Shown: positions 1 through 9,497 of the stretch, one piece after another | How the letters are laid out: each line of letters opens with the position of its first letter | Numbering within the stretch: position 1 is the stretch's first letter | NCBI GenBank assembly: GCA_017880905.1 | Contig: JADGRO010000009.1 | Span: 1 to 64,000 of the forward strand | Direction of reading: 5' to 3' | DNA from: Methylotenera sp. | GTDB lineage: Bacteria > Pseudomonadota > Gammaproteobacteria > Burkholderiales > Methylophilaceae | Length of the DNA stretch: 64,000 nt | The notes under the pieces: generated by a model | What the model was told of the DNA's origin: nothing | Database searches by the model: none | Seen by the model: only the letters and a program-made list of their open reading frames with translations | Position numbers and translations under genes: made by a program

Positions 1-1385
1 CTGCTGAATACTTCGCGATAACTACGCGCAGAATCTATCATCGGTAACCAAAGTGTCATCAAAAGTGACCACACACAAGTCATACCGACGGCCCAATTTG
101 TAGCGCTTGAGCGGTTAGAATATTGCGTGCGAAAGACTGCAAATAGCCAAATCAGCGTTACTATCACTGCGATTGTAAATGCAATTATGCTGAAATTTAG
201 ATGCTGAGTGCCGGATAAAAATGTTAAACGTGTTTTAATTTTGGCAGGACTGCCAGTGAGCATTGCGAACCAACCCAACCAAATCAGCGCACTCATTAAG
301 CCAAACAAAATAAGCCCAAACCAACTTAATGCGCCAGCCGTGCCGCGCTTCAATGTTTCTATACTGCCTCCAGCCATTGCGGTAAGCGGTATCAGCAAAG
401 GTAGGGCAAATACTTCTTTATCCTCACTAAACCCTATTAAAACCCAAGCGACCACAAAAAAAGTAATAATCAGTTGAAATCTAGGGTTGTTGAATAGTTG
501 GGATCGGTAACGCCATAGACCCCACGTAGCTAGAGGCAGCGCTGGCCATGCGTACCATAAGAGTATTCTTAAAAAATATAAATGTTCACTTGTTTTGAAC
601 TGTTCCAGCGATAACGCCCACCAGTGAGCAAGCGCATCAGGATAAAAATAGTGGCATAAAATTGGCCAGCCTAATAAAAAAGGGCTGGTCAATATTAGCG
701 CCAAGCCGAAAACGCTGGCAAAGCTTTTGCTGCGCCAAAAATCAAACAAGCAGGGTAAGGCAAGGCAAGTGGTTAATATGATTGCTAGAGGTTGCAAACC
801 TGTGGATAAAAAACTGATACCCATGCCCAAAGCCAATAAGGCACTGGCTCTATAAGGTCGCCTTTTGGCTAGTGCTAACGCATAAAATGCAGTGGAGATA
901 CCTGTCAAGGCGCTTACGGTAGGCATTAAAGTATGTGCGCTTAGCACCAAGCCCAGCGAGCCGATTAGTACAAAAGTGGTTTGTCGACCAAAACCATTAC
1001 CCCACAGCTCACGACCAGTCATACCCATCATCAACAAAGTTATCGCCATCCACAAACCAGTTGCAATGCGCGCGGCATCTTGTATAGGCAGTATCGAACC
1101 AAGCAATTTAGCTGTTGCAGCAGCGCTCAAATAATACAACGGTGGGTTAACAATTTGGTTGTTACTGGCAGAATTCGGTGCAAGTAAGTTGCCTGTGTCT
1201 AGTATGGTTTTAATAGTGCTGATTGCGTTTGATTCAAATGGTTTCCAAGGGGCGTGGCCAATCAAGCCCATGCATAGCCAAATCGCGCAAAGCACAAGTA
1301 ATAAGTGTATTTTAGCGCGCTCACCCACTATTGCGTGGGGAGTGGACATATTGCCTTGCCAATCGTGATCTAAATCAAAACGCAT
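1..1385 (-). CDS. ArnT/PMT-like GT39 membrane glycosyltransferase (3' end outside window)
   Basis: The minus-strand frame stays open from an ATG at 1385 to the window edge, giving about 461 codons without a stop. An in-frame TAA lies five codons upstream of the ATG, which fixes the start region. The translation is strongly hydrophobic with many membrane segments. Its first periplasmic loop reads GHAPWKPFES and is followed by a NPPLYY segment, the layout of family 39 (ArnT/PMT type) polyprenyl-phosphate-sugar glycosyltransferases in the inner membrane. Family members usually have Asp-Glu in this loop; here it is Phe-Glu. Acceptor and sugar cannot be told. The C-terminal part is missing. The apparent short plus-strand frames here are shadows of this gene. 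Confidence 0.8.
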   Translation of the reverse strand, partial: MRFDLDHDWQGNMSTPHAIVGERAKIHLLLVLCAIWLCMGLIGHAPWKPFESNAISTIKTILDTGNLLAPNSASNNQIVNPPLYYLSAAATAKLLGSILPIQDAARIATGLWMAITLLMMGMTGRELWGNGFGRQTTFVLIGSLGLVLSAHTLMPTVSALTGISTAFYALALAKRRPYRASALLALGMGISFLSTGLQPLAIILTTCLALPCLFDFWRSKSFASVFGLALILTSPFLLGWPILCHYFYPDALAHWWALSLEQFKTSEHLYFLRILLWYAWPALPLATWGLWRYRSQLFNNPRFQLIITFFVVAWVLIGFSEDKEVFALPLLIPLTAMAGGSIETLKRGTAGALSWFGLILFGLMSALIWLGWFAMLTGSPAKIKTRLTFLSGTQHLNFSIIAFTIAVIVTLIWLFAVFRTQYSNRSSATNWAVGMTCVWSLLMTLWLPMIDSARSYREVFS

Positions 1386-1441
1386 TTTTTTAATAGATTA
1401 ATTAATTTGTTGCAAGTTTAGCATTGTGCGAAGAGAAAAAT

Positions 1442-1470
1442 AAAAAAAGGCAGCAATGCTGCCTTTTTCA
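1442..1470 (-). terminator. Rho-independent terminator of rpmE
   Basis: GGCAGC (1449-1454) pairs with GCTGCC (1458-1463) around a 3-nt loop. It is flanked by A and T runs, so on the minus strand the stem is followed by a U tract. It lies 17 nt past the rpmE stop. Confidence 0.85.
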
Positions 1471-1486
1471 TCAACAAATTATGTTA

Positions 1487-1687
1487 TTACATACCGTATT
1501 TTTGTTTGAATTTCTCAACGCGGCCTGCAGTGTCTAATATTTTTTGTTTGCCAGTGTAAAAAGGATGGCATAGGGAACACACCTCAATATTCATATCACG
1601 ACCATGTGTTGAGCGTGTTTTAAATTTGTTACCACAGCTACAGGTAACGTTGATTTCTGGGTAATCTGGATGAATTTCAGCTTTCAT
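1487..1687 (-). CDS. rpmE: 50S ribosomal protein L31
   Basis: A 66-residue protein with the normal length and sequence of bacterial L31, a small protein of the large ribosomal subunit. Cys16, Cys18, Cys37 and Cys40 form the CxC...CxxC zinc site, so this is the zinc-binding (type A) form rather than the zinc-free paralogue. The GAGAGAAAAGT stretch before the ATG at 1687 is a purine-rich ribosome site. The gene is monocistronic, with its own promoter and terminator. Its position downstream of trxA-rho on the same strand is a common proteobacterial arrangement. Confidence 0.97.
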   Translation of the reverse strand: MKAEIHPDYPEINVTCSCGNKFKTRSTHGRDMNIEVCSLCHPFYTGKQKILDTAGRVEKFKQKYGM

Positions 1688-1727
1688 ACTTTTCTCTCAA
1701 AATTTAAGCAATTACATTAAGCCGCGC

Positions 1728-1756
1728 ATTATGAATTAAATCGATAGAAATAGCAA
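1728..1756 (-). promoter_or_regulatory. Predicted sigma-70 promoter of rpmE
   Basis: On the minus strand, TTGCTA (1756-1751) is followed after 17 nt by CATAAT (1733-1728), a good -35/-10 pair about 40 nt before the rpmE start codon. Prediction from sequence only. Confidence 0.55.
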
Positions 1757-1915
1757 TAATTAGCCAGTTGTGGGCTGTTAAATATTAGCTAACATAGTGC
1801 AGTAAACATTAAGGGAAAGCCTAATTTAAAGTTGGCAAGATAAATGCCGTTAACCAATTTATAACACCTTAAGAAATACTAGAATTGTAAAAATAAGCCA
1901 GAAAAGAGAATCATA

Positions 1916-2149
1916 ATGGAAGCCACAGATAGAAATGCATGTATGGAAGCATTCTTAGTGCTGTTTGATGAAGTGCAGGGTAATGAAAATGCGCACGAGT
2001 GCCAATACTGGGTTTTTGAGCGCGGCTATAGGGCGGCGGTTCAAGAGTTGATGGAAATAGCAGAAACAGGAGTTCAAGTTAAAAAATTTGTCTCACCTAA
2101 GCTACAAAGCCTTGCCGAAAGATTAATTTATGTGACAGATTGTGTATAA
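1916..2149 (+). CDS. Small hypothetical protein, 77 aa
   Basis: I do not recognise this protein. It is acidic, probably all-helical, with no signal peptide, membrane segment or metal motif. The ATG at 1916 is preceded by AGAAAAGAGA, a fair ribosome site, and the frame is not a shadow because no gene lies opposite it. It converges on rho with only 2 nt between the stop codons. It interrupts the usual rho-rpmE neighbourhood on the opposite strand. Coding is likely but not proven. Confidence 0.55.
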   Translation: MEATDRNACMEAFLVLFDEVQGNENAHECQYWVFERGYRAAVQELMEIAETGVQVKKFVSPKLQSLAERLIYVTDCV

Positions 2150-2151
2150 GA

Positions 2152-3411
2152 TTAACCCCGGCGCATGCTATCAAAAAAATCGGCATTGTTTTTGGTGGCT
2201 TTAATTTTATCTAGCAGAAATTCCATTGCTTCCAAATCATCCATTGGATAAAGCAATTTGCGTAGCACCCATATTTTTTGTAGCACATCTTTTTCGATTA
2301 ACAATTCTTCTTTACGCGTACCAGATTTATTCACGTTAATGGCTGGGTAGAGGCGTTTTTCGGCCATGCGGCGGTCAAGGTGAATTTCCATATTGCCGGT
2401 GCCTTTAAATTCTTCATAGATCACATCATCCATACGCGAGCCAGTATCCACAAGGGCTGTGGCGATGATGGTGAGTGATCCACCTTCTTCGATATTACGT
2501 GCGGCGCCGAAGAAGCGTTTAGGTTTTTGCAGTGCGTTAGCATCCACTCCACCGGTTAGTACTTTGCCCGATGATGGAATTACCGTGTTGTAAGCGCGCG
2601 CCAAGCGAGTGATAGAATCTAATAAAATCACCACGTCTTTTTTGTGCTCGACTAAGCGTTTGGCTTTTTCTAGCACCATTTCGGCCACTTGCACATGGCG
2701 CGTTGCGGGCTCATCGAAGGTGGAAGCAACTACCTCGCCTTTTACTGAGCGCGTCATTTCCGTTACTTCTTCAGGCCGCTCATCAATTAACAATACAATC
2801 AAAACTACGTCGGGATGATTAGCAGTAATAGCATGCGCGATGTTCTGCATCATCACCGTTTTGCCGCTTTTGGGGCTGGCAACCAATAAACCGCGCTGAC
2901 CACGACCAATCGGCGCAATCATATCAATGACACGGCTGGTGATGTTTTCTTCACCTCGAATATCGCGCTCTAAAGTGAGCGGAATGGTTGGGAAGAGTGG
3001 CGTTAAGTTTTCAAATAAAATTTTATTTTTGGTATTTTCTGGTGCTTCACCATTCACCATATCCACTTTTACCAGCGCAAAATAGCGTTCGCCATCTTTT
3101 GGTGTGCGAATTTCCCCTTGAATAGAATCGCCAGTGTGCAAGTTAAAACGGCGAATTTGCGATGGTGAAACATAGATATCATCTGTTCCTGCAAGGTATG
3201 AAGTATCAGGTGAACGCAAGAAGCCAAAACCGTCTTGCAAGACTTCTAACGTGCCGTCTCCAAAAATGCTGTCACCTTTTTTAGCTTTGTTTTTTAAAAT
3301 TGCAAAAATCAAATCTTGCTTGCGCATGCGGCTCGCATTTTCGATTTCGTCGGCAATAGCCATATCTACTAGTTCGGTAACTGGAAGGTGTTTAAGATCG
3401 GATAGATGCAT
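2152..3411 (-). CDS. rho: Transcription termination factor Rho
   Basis: Hexameric RNA-dependent ATPase helicase that ends transcription at Rho-dependent sites. The 419 residues match the family's usual length. An N-terminal helical Rho_N segment (about 1-45) precedes a cold-shock-like RNA-binding domain with GFGFLR at 61-66. The RecA-like ATPase core has Walker A SPKSGKT at 179-185 and Walker B ending LLIDE near 211, then the Q- and R-loop regions around [11 protein letters not shown] and KRFFGAARN. It lies downstream of trxA on the same strand with a 129-nt gap that holds a hairpin, as in many proteobacteria. Confidence 0.98.
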   Translation of the reverse strand: MHLSDLKHLPVTELVDMAIADEIENASRMRKQDLIFAILKNKAKKGDSIFGDGTLEVLQDGFGFLRSPDTSYLAGTDDIYVSPSQIRRFNLHTGDSIQGEIRTPKDGERYFALVKVDMVNGEAPENTKNKILFENLTPLFPTIPLTLERDIRGEENITSRVIDMIAPIGRGQRGLLVASPKSGKTVMMQNIAHAITANHPDVVLIVLLIDERPEEVTEMTRSVKGEVVASTFDEPATRHVQVAEMVLEKAKRLVEHKKDVVILLDSITRLARAYNTVIPSSGKVLTGGVDANALQKPKRFFGAARNIEEGGSLTIIATALVDTGSRMDDVIYEEFKGTGNMEIHLDRRMAEKRLYPAINVNKSGTRKEELLIEKDVLQKIWVLRKLLYPMDDLEAMEFLLDKIKATKNNADFFDSMRRG

Positions 3412-3472
3412 GTGAGAACTCGCTAGAAGGGGCTAATAAAGGAAATACAAGAGAAAAAGTAAAGTTTTAGGG

Positions 3473-3501
3473 AAGCTGGCCTTTTAATTAGGAACCAGCT
3501 T
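3473..3501 (-). other. Hairpin between trxA and rho
   Basis: AAGCTGG (3473-3479) and CCAGCTT (3495-3501) form a perfect 7-bp stem in the trxA-rho gap. No U-run follows directly on the minus strand, so a leader structure of rho or a trxA 3' stabiliser fits better than a classic terminator. Confidence 0.45.
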
Positions 3502-3540
3502 AAGTAAATAAACCAAAAAAAGTTAAGTTAAGTATTGAAA

Positions 3541-3867
3541 CTATATATTACTATCTATAAATGCGGTTAATTGAGATTTGGATAAAGCGCCAACTTTGGT
3601 GGCTTCCACATTACCATTTTTAAATAACATTAAGGTTGGAATGCCACGAATACCATATTTAGGTGGTGTTTGCTGATTATCATCGATATTGAGCTTAGCT
3701 ACTTTTAAACGGCCGGCGTATTCTTTAGAAATATCATCCAAAATCGGCGCAATCATTTTGCAAGGCCCACACCATTCAGCCCAATAATCGACTAACACCG
3801 GAAGTTGTGATTGCAATACTTCTTTCTCAAAAGCTGCATCGCTTGTATGGGTAATATGTTCGTTCAT
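3541..3867 (-). CDS. trxA: Thioredoxin 1
   Basis: Cytoplasmic dithiol-disulfide reductase of 108 residues, the standard thioredoxin length. The active site is WCGPCK at 32-37, and the cis-proline loop reads RGIPTLMLF. There is no signal peptide. The ATG at 3867 is preceded by CGAGGTCACA, a clear ribosome site. It stands directly upstream of rho on the same strand, the classic trxA-rho pair. It reduces ribonucleotide reductase and other oxidised thiol proteins (family knowledge). Confidence 0.97.
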   Translation of the reverse strand: MNEHITHTSDAAFEKEVLQSQLPVLVDYWAEWCGPCKMIAPILDDISKEYAGRLKVAKLNIDDNQQTPPKYGIRGIPTLMLFKNGNVEATKVGALSKSQLTAFIDSNI

Positions 3868-4017
3868 TGTGACCTCGAAAATGAAATTTTATGAATTGTC
3901 AGATGCTTACAGCAGCCCAGTAAATCAAAGCCAAATTATTATTGTTATTCTGTAAACTGGGGTTCAGGTAAGGAAATTATTTGTTAATTAAGCGTAAGTA
4001 TAACAACATCGCTCACG

Positions 4018-5559
4018 TTATATCAAGTCGTATTGAAAACGCTCAAATCTGGCTGTGCGCTCTGCTAATTTATTAATAAGTATTTTGCTGGGTTTGTTGG
4101 CCGAGTTAAGTGTTAAGGTGTCGCCTGCTTTGCAAAATCCACGCGCAGTAATAACGCTTGCTGCTTGTTTAATCGCGCTAAGCTCGGGTAACAACAAAAT
4201 TTCGCCCTCCATAGCACTGCTTTCGAATTTTGCAGTAAATGCCACTGCGCTGGGTGAAATTAACTCTAAACCCACATCTAGTTGGTTCATATCGTTCATG
4301 TTTGCCCAACGTAATACTGCTAATTCCCACTGTTTGCTTTTGCTATTTTTCATGGCCACTACGTCGCCAATGCGTGCCGATGCTTGAGATGAGCTAAATT
4401 TGCGCAAAGCATAACCACCCGCGCCTACATTTAATACTTGCCAGCGAGATGGTTTAATAGCGCCCTCTATGTTATGGACTTTTGCAAATGTGCTGCTACC
4501 CTCTTGCAGTAAATGATGTGCAGCAATCAAGCCGATACCTAATTCTATACCATCGCTTTTTTTAGTCCTAGAAAATACGCGTTGTTGCACCTTACCGAAA
4601 TTTTTAATCAGACGTGAGAGTAAATCTTCATAATGGCCTTCTAGCGCATAGCTGGGTAAATAACCATCATCTGGCACTACACCCTCTTGCAATAACTTAA
4701 TGTGTTGATGAATTTGTCGTGCCAAATTAACGGTCACTAAAAGAATATCTGTAGTACCATCAGGCACGTCTTGGTTCTTAGCAAAAGGAGTTGGCGGCTT
4801 ATTACCGTCAAGCGCTATCAAGAATACACCTGCAGGGTTTTCAACCAAACCCAAAGGCCTAAGCTCAGCATGCTCAGCGATGTTTGATAGGTATACATCT
4901 GTTTTTAAAATATCTGCAATTGCAAGATGTTGCGGGTCAGCCAGCGCCATCAACAATACTTGTGTGTAGACCAAATTGACAGAACTAACGTTATTAACTG
5001 CAAGCTGATCTCTAACGGCTAATTTTTCGGCAGATTGCTGTAGGGCGCAGAAGTAGAGCTGATGCAATTCTGCCCATAAGCTGCTGGACGGGGAACGATA
5101 ACACAGGTGATGCACCAGCGCGATTTCTCTAAGTGCATGAATTGCGCGATGCACGACTTGTGCGGTAGATTTGCTGCTGTTTAAATTTAAAATTTTATTT
5201 TGCAAATCTATCAGAGCAAATTTATAGCCAAACGCAAACTCTTGCCATAGCTGCACGGCAACGTCAGCAAAAGCCCGCTCGTTTTTTGTAAGTGGTAGAC
5301 TGGCATTGCTAAAATGCGGAATTAAATCTTGATAAATTTGAATTGCTGTCGGGCGATAAAGCTCTAAGGCGTTAAGGCGATTAGCAAAGGCCACTTTTTG
5401 GCTATTTAAAATTTGCAACTCATCTACTAAATTGGTTGCAGCGGTGATTGGATCACCAAAAGGTAGCTTTTGTATGAACTCGTTAATTTTGTGGGGGCGA
5501 GTTTCCGCCAACAAAATTGGGTTATCATCTAAACTTGGTAGCTTAAGGCTGATTGGCAT
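4018..5559 (-). CDS. PilZ-like (cyclic-di-GMP receptor family) protein, 513 aa
   Basis: A 513-residue soluble protein that resembles a betaproteobacterial family annotated as PilZ-domain or c-di-GMP-binding. The first ~340 residues are helix-rich. The C-terminal part has an Arg-rich stretch (RVFSRTKKSD, then GIELGIGLIAAHHLL) in place of a standard RxxxR...D/NxSxxG PilZ signature, followed by a beta-rich segment. Ligand binding is therefore uncertain. It is divergent from the TlpA-like gene at 5646 and stands alone. The ATG at 5559 is followed at once by a plausible soluble N-terminus. Function in this organism is unknown. Confidence 0.7.
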   Translation of the reverse strand: MPISLKLPSLDDNPILLAETRPHKINEFIQKLPFGDPITAATNLVDELQILNSQKVAFANRLNALELYRPTAIQIYQDLIPHFSNASLPLTKNERAFADVAVQLWQEFAFGYKFALIDLQNKILNLNSSKSTAQVVHRAIHALREIALVHHLCYRSPSSSLWAELHQLYFCALQQSAEKLAVRDQLAVNNVSSVNLVYTQVLLMALADPQHLAIADILKTDVYLSNIAEHAELRPLGLVENPAGVFLIALDGNKPPTPFAKNQDVPDGTTDILLVTVNLARQIHQHIKLLQEGVVPDDGYLPSYALEGHYEDLLSRLIKNFGKVQQRVFSRTKKSDGIELGIGLIAAHHLLQEGSSTFAKVHNIEGAIKPSRWQVLNVGAGGYALRKFSSSQASARIGDVVAMKNSKSKQWELAVLRWANMNDMNQLDVGLELISPSAVAFTAKFESSAMEGEILLLPELSAIKQAASVITARGFCKAGDTLTLNSANKPSKILINKLAERTARFERFQYDLI

Positions 5560-5645
5560 ACAAACTCCAGCTGGAATACTTTATATTAGTGCGTAATTCT
5601 AAATTTGTCACTTTTTTGCTAATTTATTTGGATATTTAAAGACTT

Positions 5646-6140
5646 ATGTTGCATAAAAAACTACTTTTATCATCATTTTTGATGGCAATTCTGCTAAGCA
5701 TACACACAGTTGTCTTTGCTGCAAATGATTTTATGTTAAAAGATACCAATGGCAAAAAGTACACATTATCGCAGTACAAAGGCAAATGGGTGATTGTCAA
5801 TTATTGGGCCACCTGGTGCCCGCCATGTCTAGAAGAGGTGCCAGATTTAGTGGCATTGTATGATAGCCGTAAAAACAAAGATGTGATGATATTTGGTGTG
5901 GCATTTGATTACCAAAATGCCAAAGAAGTCGCTGAATACGTCGATGACATGCTGATGTCTTACCCAATTGTGCTGGGTGACGATGAAGTGATGAAGCAGA
6001 TCGGTAGCGCAGAGGTGCTACCCACCAGTTATATTTACAACCCACGTGGCGAGTTGGTTAAAACTAAGCATGGCAAGGTCACCAAGCAATATTTAGAAGC
6101 GATTTTAGCCGGCGATTCACAAAAAAACGGTGAAAAATAA
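5646..6140 (+). CDS. TlpA/ResA-type periplasmic thioredoxin-fold protein
   Basis: The 164-residue protein starts with a typical Sec signal peptide (positive n-region, hydrophobic core, VFA-A cleavage near 25), so it should act in the periplasm. A thioredoxin fold follows with WCPPC at 57-61 and a cis-Pro loop LPTSYIY. WCPPC is typical of TlpA/ResA proteins that reduce disulfides in apocytochromes or other envelope proteins. No cytochrome c maturation genes are nearby, so its partner is not shown. Confidence 0.85.
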   Translation: MLHKKLLLSSFLMAILLSIHTVVFAANDFMLKDTNGKKYTLSQYKGKWVIVNYWATWCPPCLEEVPDLVALYDSRKNKDVMIFGVAFDYQNAKEVAEYVDDMLMSYPIVLGDDEVMKQIGSAEVLPTSYIYNPRGELVKTKHGKVTKQYLEAILAGDSQKNGEK

Positions 6141-6158
6141 AGAGTTAGCCTAGGCTAA

Positions 6159-6476
6159 TTAGCCGTTAAGCGGCGCGGCTATACTGTTGCCAGCTTCATC
6201 CAAAATATTCAGTTGATTCTCTTCGACAAAGTGCATCAATTGCTCAAAGCCTTCAGGGTTGGTATCTTTCAGTTTCATATCTACCGCTAAACTGCGTATA
6301 CCGTTTACTACTTCCGGTCTAAGGTAAGGCGAATAACGCAATTTACGATTTTCGCCAAAGGTGGCAAAGGTACTGCACATGCGGTCTACCCAATCACTTG
6401 GACGGAAAGGTTTGCCCGCACGAGTCAGGCCTTCGATGATAATTTCATTGTTTGTCATTTTTTTGCTATTTCCCAT
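6159..6476 (-). CDS. DUF3579 family protein
   Basis: A 105-residue cytoplasmic protein that matches the betaproteobacterial DUF3579 pattern: an IIEG...G..FRPSDW start, a YSPYLRPE middle and an ending like FVEENQL. The function of this family is not known. A second in-frame ATG seven codons in (6458) could be the real start; neither has a strong ribosome site. It follows dolP on the same strand after 17 nt, so the two are probably co-transcribed. Confidence 0.85.
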   Translation of the reverse strand: MGNSKKMTNNEIIIEGLTRAGKPFRPSDWVDRMCSTFATFGENRKLRYSPYLRPEVVNGIRSLAVDMKLKDTNPEGFEQLMHFVEENQLNILDEAGNSIAAPLNG

Positions 6477-6493
6477 TACTTTAGTTGATATGT

Positions 6494-7078
6494 TTAATTC
6501 ATGTACTCAAATACTTTAACTACTTTGCTTACGCCATCGGTATTGCGCGCAATTTCTACTGCAGCATCCGCTTCGGCTTTGTTCACAATGCCTAGTAAAT
6601 ACACCACGCTATTTTCGGTGACTACTTTCACATAGTTGGCCTGAAATTTATTCTCGGTCACAAATTGTGTTTTAACTTTAGAGGTTAAATAAGTGTCATT
6701 ACTGCGTGAGCCGAGTGATGATTTTGGCCCAACCGCAATGTCATTTGTGATTGCGCGTATATTTTCAATACTTTTTACAAAAGCCTCAGCCTTGGCTTTG
6801 GTTGCCTCATCTGGCGCTTCACCTGTCAGCAGCACATTGCGGTTATAGCTCGTAATATTTATATGAGTGTTTTCACCCAGTGTAGTTTCCACATACTTAA
6901 CCGCTTTTAGCTCAATATTCTCATCTTCTACATAAATGCCAGAAGTGCGTCTATCAGCCGCCATAGCACCACCCGCAGCAGCTCCGCCCGCCACTATAGG
7001 AAAGCACGCAGTTATTTGTGTAATAACGGCTACACATAGAATTACTTGAGCGGCTATAAAGGCGAATGATTGGCGCAT
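6494..7078 (-). CDS. dolP: DolP/YraP-like dual BON-domain outer-membrane lipoprotein
   Basis: The N-terminus is a lipoprotein signal with lipobox ITAC and acylated Cys25. Two BON domains follow (about 54-115 and 126-193). Length (194) and layout match E. coli DolP (191 residues), an outer-membrane lipoprotein that binds anionic phospholipid and supports envelope integrity. It sits next to yraN, with rsmI divergent, the same neighbourhood as in E. coli; diaA and lpoA are absent here. A purine-rich AAGGAGTC precedes the ATG at 7078. Confidence 0.88.
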   Translation of the reverse strand: MRQSFAFIAAQVILCVAVITQITACFPIVAGGAAAGGAMAADRRTSGIYVEDENIELKAVKYVETTLGENTHINITSYNRNVLLTGEAPDEATKAKAEAFVKSIENIRAITNDIAVGPKSSLGSRSNDTYLTSKVKTQFVTENKFQANYVKVVTENSVVYLLGIVNKAEADAAVEIARNTDGVSKVVKVFEYMN

Positions 7079-7161
7079 TGATGACTCCTTAAAAGATGAG
7101 GCCTGTGAAAAATACGAGAATTATAATTTGTAAGCATTAATTTTTGCGAATGATACGCCAT

Positions 7162-7515
7162 TTATGCGTCAAATGCATTACGTATCCATTCGATGTCGTT
7201 TAAATCTGTTTTGCTCATTAAAACAGCGTCAAAACGGCAAGCGCTTTGGCCTTTTTGTTGTAAATAATGTTGTGCGGTTAAAATCAATTTTTGCTGTTTT
7301 TGTGGCGTAATGCTACTGGCTGCATTGCCAAATTTTTTGTTGCTTCTTAGCCTAACCTCAATAAACACAAGGGTTTTGGCATCCGTCATAATCAAATCTA
7401 TTTCGCCAAATCGGCAATGATAGTTTTGCGTCACAAGCTTAAGGCCGTGATTCATCAAAAAAGTTGCAGCTAATTTTTCCGCTTCGATTCCTGCATTGTT
7501 TTCATTCATTTTCAT
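7162..7515 (-). CDS. yraN: YraN family (UPF0102) putative endonuclease-fold protein
   Basis: A 117-residue protein with the YraN/UPF0102 core: GEIDLI at 37-42 and FIEVR at 51-55, the Glu/Asp and E-x-K/R elements of a PD-(D/E)xK nuclease fold. Here the usual Lys of EVK is Arg55. Its cellular role is not established. It is divergent from rsmI with only 34 nt between start codons, so their promoters must overlap. It is followed by dolP on the same strand. Confidence 0.92.
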   Translation of the reverse strand: MKMNENNAGIEAEKLAATFLMNHGLKLVTQNYHCRFGEIDLIMTDAKTLVFIEVRLRSNKKFGNAASSITPQKQQKLILTAQHYLQQKGQSACRFDAVLMSKTDLNDIEWIRNAFDA

Positions 7516-7549
7516 AGGATATGTTGTGGCTTTAGCTTAAAATTCGTGT

Positions 7550-8410
7550 ATGAATGATTCAAAAAGCAATGGCCCAGGCATATTATATGTGGTCGCAACG
7601 CCAATCGGCAATCTGGGCGATATTACGCTTCGTGCGCTGGAAACTTTGAAATCTGTCAATGCCATTGCGGCCGAGGATACACGCCATACTTCAGGCCTTT
7701 TGTCGCATTTTGGAATAGCCAAAAAACTCATTGCCGTGCACGAGCATAATGAGCATCAATCAGCCGAAAAATTGCTGGCTCAGTTAAAAACTGGCGAAAA
7801 TATCGCGTTGGTGACCGATGCGGGCACGCCCGCCATTAGTGACCCGGGTGCGGTGGTGGTGGATTTGGTGCGTAAAGCAGGTGTAAAAGTAGTACCGATT
7901 CCCGGCGTAAGTGCCGTCATTACTGCATTATCAGCTAGTGGCATTATGCAAAACGGTTTTTATTTTCACGGCTTTTTGCCTGCCAGCGGCGCGGCGCGGC
8001 GTAAAATTCTGGAAAGCTTAAAATCGCAAAGCGTGACTTTAGTATTTTACGAAGCGCCGCATCGTATTGTGGAATGCGTGGAAGATTTAGCGCAAGTGTT
8101 GGGTGGCGAGCGCCGCATCACTTTTGCGCGCGAGTTGACTAAAACTTTCGAGACAATTTACACTTGCTCGCTAGACCAAGCCAGTGCTTGGTTGCAGGCC
8201 GATGAAAATCAGCAGCGTGGCGAATTTGTGTTGCTGATTGAAGCTGCGCTAATTGTAGAATCGCAAGAAATCAGCAAAGAGGCACAACGTGTATTAAAAT
8301 GCCTGCTGGCTGAGTTGCCGCTAAAGCAAGCAGTTGCTTTTGCGACTGAAATCACGCAATTGAAAAAAAATGACCTATATGAGTTTGCCTTGAAGTTAAA
8401 AGATGACTAA
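7550..8410 (+). CDS. rsmI: 16S rRNA (cytidine1402-2'-O)-methyltransferase
   Basis: RsmI 2'-O-methylates C1402 in the decoding centre of 16S rRNA using S-adenosylmethionine. The 286-residue protein opens with [20 protein letters not shown]-like sequence and AEDTRHT, then GTPAISDPG and [14 protein letters not shown], all hallmarks of the tetrapyrrole-methylase fold of this family. Length is standard. The gene overlaps pyrC by 8 nt, so the two are co-transcribed and probably translationally coupled. Confidence 0.97.
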   Translation: MNDSKSNGPGILYVVATPIGNLGDITLRALETLKSVNAIAAEDTRHTSGLLSHFGIAKKLIAVHEHNEHQSAEKLLAQLKTGENIALVTDAGTPAISDPGAVVVDLVRKAGVKVVPIPGVSAVITALSASGIMQNGFYFHGFLPASGAARRKILESLKSQSVTLVFYEAPHRIVECVEDLAQVLGGERRITFARELTKTFETIYTCSLDQASAWLQADENQQRGEFVLLIEAALIVESQEISKEAQRVLKCLLAELPLKQAVAFATEITQLKKNDLYEFALKLKDD

Positions 8411-9455
8411 TAAAATAACATTTACTCGCCCAGACGATTGGCATCTGCATTTGCGTGATGGTTCTGCATTGCAAGCTGTGTTGCCAGATACAGCGCGGCA
8501 ATTCGCTCGCGCCATTGTCATGCCGAATTTGCGTACACCCGTGACGACGACTGAGTTAGCTGCGGCTTATCGCCAGCGTATTCTAGAGGCGCTGCCGCAA
8601 GTAGACGTGTTGCCAAAAGGCGCAAAGTTTGAGCCTTTGATGACGCTGTACCTAACGGACAACACCTCAGCGGATGAGATTAAAAAAGCCAAAGCCAGCG
8701 GAATTATTCACGGTGTGAAGCTTTACCCGGCGGGGGCGACAACGAATTCAGATTCCGGCGTAACAAATTTAACTAAATGCAACGCCGCGCTGGAGGCCAT
8801 GCAGGAAGACGGTTTGCCGCTGCTAGTGCATGCGGAGGTGACCGATACAAATGTGGACGTGTTTGATCGCGAAAAAGTGTTTATCGATCGCCACATGGCG
8901 CCTTTATTAAAGCGGTATCCTAATTTAAAAGTGGTGTTTGAGCATATCACCACCAAAGATGCGGCTGATTTCGTACAAAGCGCGCCAAATAACGTTGCTG
9001 CGACCATTACTGCGCATCATTTGTTGTTAAATCGCAACGATATGCTTGTGGGCGGTATTCGACCGCATCACTATTGTTTGCCTATTTTAAAACGGGAAGA
9101 ACATCGTTTGGCTTTGGTTAAAGCGGCTACTTCTGGCAATATAAAATTTTTCTTGGGCACCGATAGCGCGCCGCACGCCAAACACACCAAAGAAGCCGCT
9201 TGCGGCTGTGCGGGCATTTATACGGCACACGCCGCAATTGAGCTTTATGCCGAAGTGTTTGAAGTTGCCGGCTGCTTAAATAAACTAGAAGCTTTTGCCA
9301 GTTTTTATGGAGCTGATTTTTATAATTTGCCAAGAAACCTTGATAAAATTATTTTAGAAAAGGCAAGTTGGACTGTGCCAAATGAACTAACGATGGGAAA
9401 TGAAAGTCTAGTTCCACTAAGGGCTGGGCAACTAGTGTACTGGAAACTCATTTAA
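8403..9455 (+). CDS. pyrC: Dihydroorotase (class II)
   Basis: Zinc enzyme of pyrimidine synthesis that interconverts carbamoyl-aspartate and dihydroorotate. The 350-residue chain has the short PyrC form. Metal ligands line up: His14 and His16 (HLHLRD), Lys106 (GVKLYPAG, the carboxylated lysine), His143, His181 and Asp254 (LGTDSAPH). The start overlaps the rsmI stop by 8 nt. No other pyr gene is adjacent. Confidence 0.97.
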   Translation: MTNKITFTRPDDWHLHLRDGSALQAVLPDTARQFARAIVMPNLRTPVTTTELAAAYRQRILEALPQVDVLPKGAKFEPLMTLYLTDNTSADEIKKAKASGIIHGVKLYPAGATTNSDSGVTNLTKCNAALEAMQEDGLPLLVHAEVTDTNVDVFDREKVFIDRHMAPLLKRYPNLKVVFEHITTKDAADFVQSAPNNVAATITAHHLLLNRNDMLVGGIRPHHYCLPILKREEHRLALVKAATSGNIKFFLGTDSAPHAKHTKEAACGCAGIYTAHAAIELYAEVFEVAGCLNKLEAFASFYGADFYNLPRNLDKIILEKASWTVPNELTMGNESLVPLRAGQLVYWKLI

Positions 9456-9497
9456 AAATAGTTTCCGACTGCAAAAAATCTTTATTGGAGGTAAGCG

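Noticed and set aside
208-1368. Several short plus-strand frames at the left edge
   Set aside because: All are shadows of the edge-truncated minus-strand glycosyltransferase, whose translation is clearly protein-like.
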